A stretch of DNA of 15,605 bases, taken from contig CAIXQV010000121.1 of assembly GCA_903921605.1 (NCBI GenBank), forward strand, positions 1 through 15,605, read 5' to 3'. The notes under the pieces were generated by a model. The model had not been told where the DNA came from. It did not search any database and saw only the letters and a list, made by a program, of their open reading frames with translations. Below are positions 15,333 through 15,605 of the stretch, one piece after another (the stretch's first letter is position 1; each line of letters starts with the position of its first letter). The DNA comes from an uncultured Planctomycetaceae bacterium (lineage in GTDB: Bacteria; Planctomycetota; Planctomycetia; Planctomycetales; Planctomycetaceae). Made by a program: the position numbers and the translations under genes.

Positions 15333-15605
15333 ATGACAAACTCTGAGCCAACGTCTGCCGCTACCGGAAAGCCGGAGAAACAACGGAATGTCCCGGGGCA
15401 TGTCGTCGATCAGCGAATCATCGTGATGGCTCGCTGCCCCGAAGCCGGCAAAGTGAAGACTCGACTCATCCCAGCACTGGGGCCAGACGGAGCTGCAAAA
15501 CTGCACTTTTGCCTTGTTGAGAACACTCTGAAAACCGTAAGACAGTTTACGAACCGGCAGTCCTGTGATATCGAGGTGCAGTTCGCTGGCGGCTCGACAG
15601 ATGAC
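15333..15605 (+). CDS. TIGR04282-type arsenosugar biosynthesis glycosyltransferase (3' partial)
   Basis: Ninety-one codons are visible before the window ends. After an N-terminal tail of about 28 residues comes RIIVMARCPEAGKVKTRLIPALG, the nucleotide-binding start of the DUF2064/TIGR04282 family (GT-A fold, related to CofC-like nucleotidyltransferases). GAAKLHFCLVENTL follows and continues the family pattern. This family is named for its co-occurrence with arsM/arsS and is thought to add or process the sugar part of arsenosugars. A TIGR04283 partner and a nucleoside phosphorylase often follow in such loci and might lie beyond the window. ATG 15333 is the first suitable start, and no clear ribosome site precedes it; a GTG start nearer the conserved block is possible. 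The family call is firm from the motif, while the reaction is inferred. Confidence 0.85.
   Translation, partial: MTNSEPTSAATGKPEKQRNVPGHVVDQRIIVMARCPEAGKVKTRLIPALGPDGAAKLHFCLVENTLKTVRQFTNRQSCDIEVQFAGGSTDD

Overview
The window (about 15.6 kb, moderate GC by eye) looks like a chromosomal stretch from a Planctomycetes-type bacterium. This rests on gene content (DUF1223 thiol protein, exported MsrA-MsrB fusion, ArsM/ArsS arsenosugar genes with a TIGR04282-type glycosyltransferase) and on GC-rich intergenic hairpin repeats. No rRNA or other phylogenetic marker is present, so the assignment is inference. I found no tRNA, rRNA, CRISPR array, transposase or phage gene.

Left part (1-7011) is mostly redox and stress functions on the + strand. 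It opens inside a flavin reductase with a C-terminal 2Fe-2S domain. Next come a strongly diverged DUF417 (YkgB/RclC-like) membrane protein, an exported DUF1223 CxxC protein, an orphan OmpR-family response regulator with no adjacent kinase, and a GH13 alpha-amylase-family enzyme with intact catalytic residues. A 64-residue unknown protein follows on the minus strand. Last is an exported MsrA-MsrB fusion whose frame is broken by one missing base in a G run near 6248-6251.

A gene-free stretch (7012-7466) carries several inverted and direct repeats that look like a family of intergenic repeat elements.

Right part (7467-15605) is an arsenic-centred locus of two divergent arms around a 600-bp gap. 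The minus-strand arm is arsM then arsS, with an intercistronic hairpin between them. ArsM methylates arsenite using S-adenosylmethionine (SAM), and ArsS is the radical-SAM enzyme that joins dimethylarsenic to the adenosyl moiety of SAM. The plus-strand arm begins near a perfect 7-4-7 palindrome that could be an operator. It encodes a TVP38/TMEM64 membrane protein, a MerA/RclA-like flavoprotein disulfide reductase overlapping it by 4 bp, and a stand-alone flavoprotein related to the N-terminal half of SelD fusions. It continues with a thioredoxin-domain lipoprotein and the start of a TIGR04282-type arsenosugar glycosyltransferase cut by the window end. Together these suggest an arsenosugar pathway (methylation, adenosylation, later sugar modification) flanked by thiol and flavin redox proteins. 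The roles of the redox and membrane genes in that pathway are inferred from position only.
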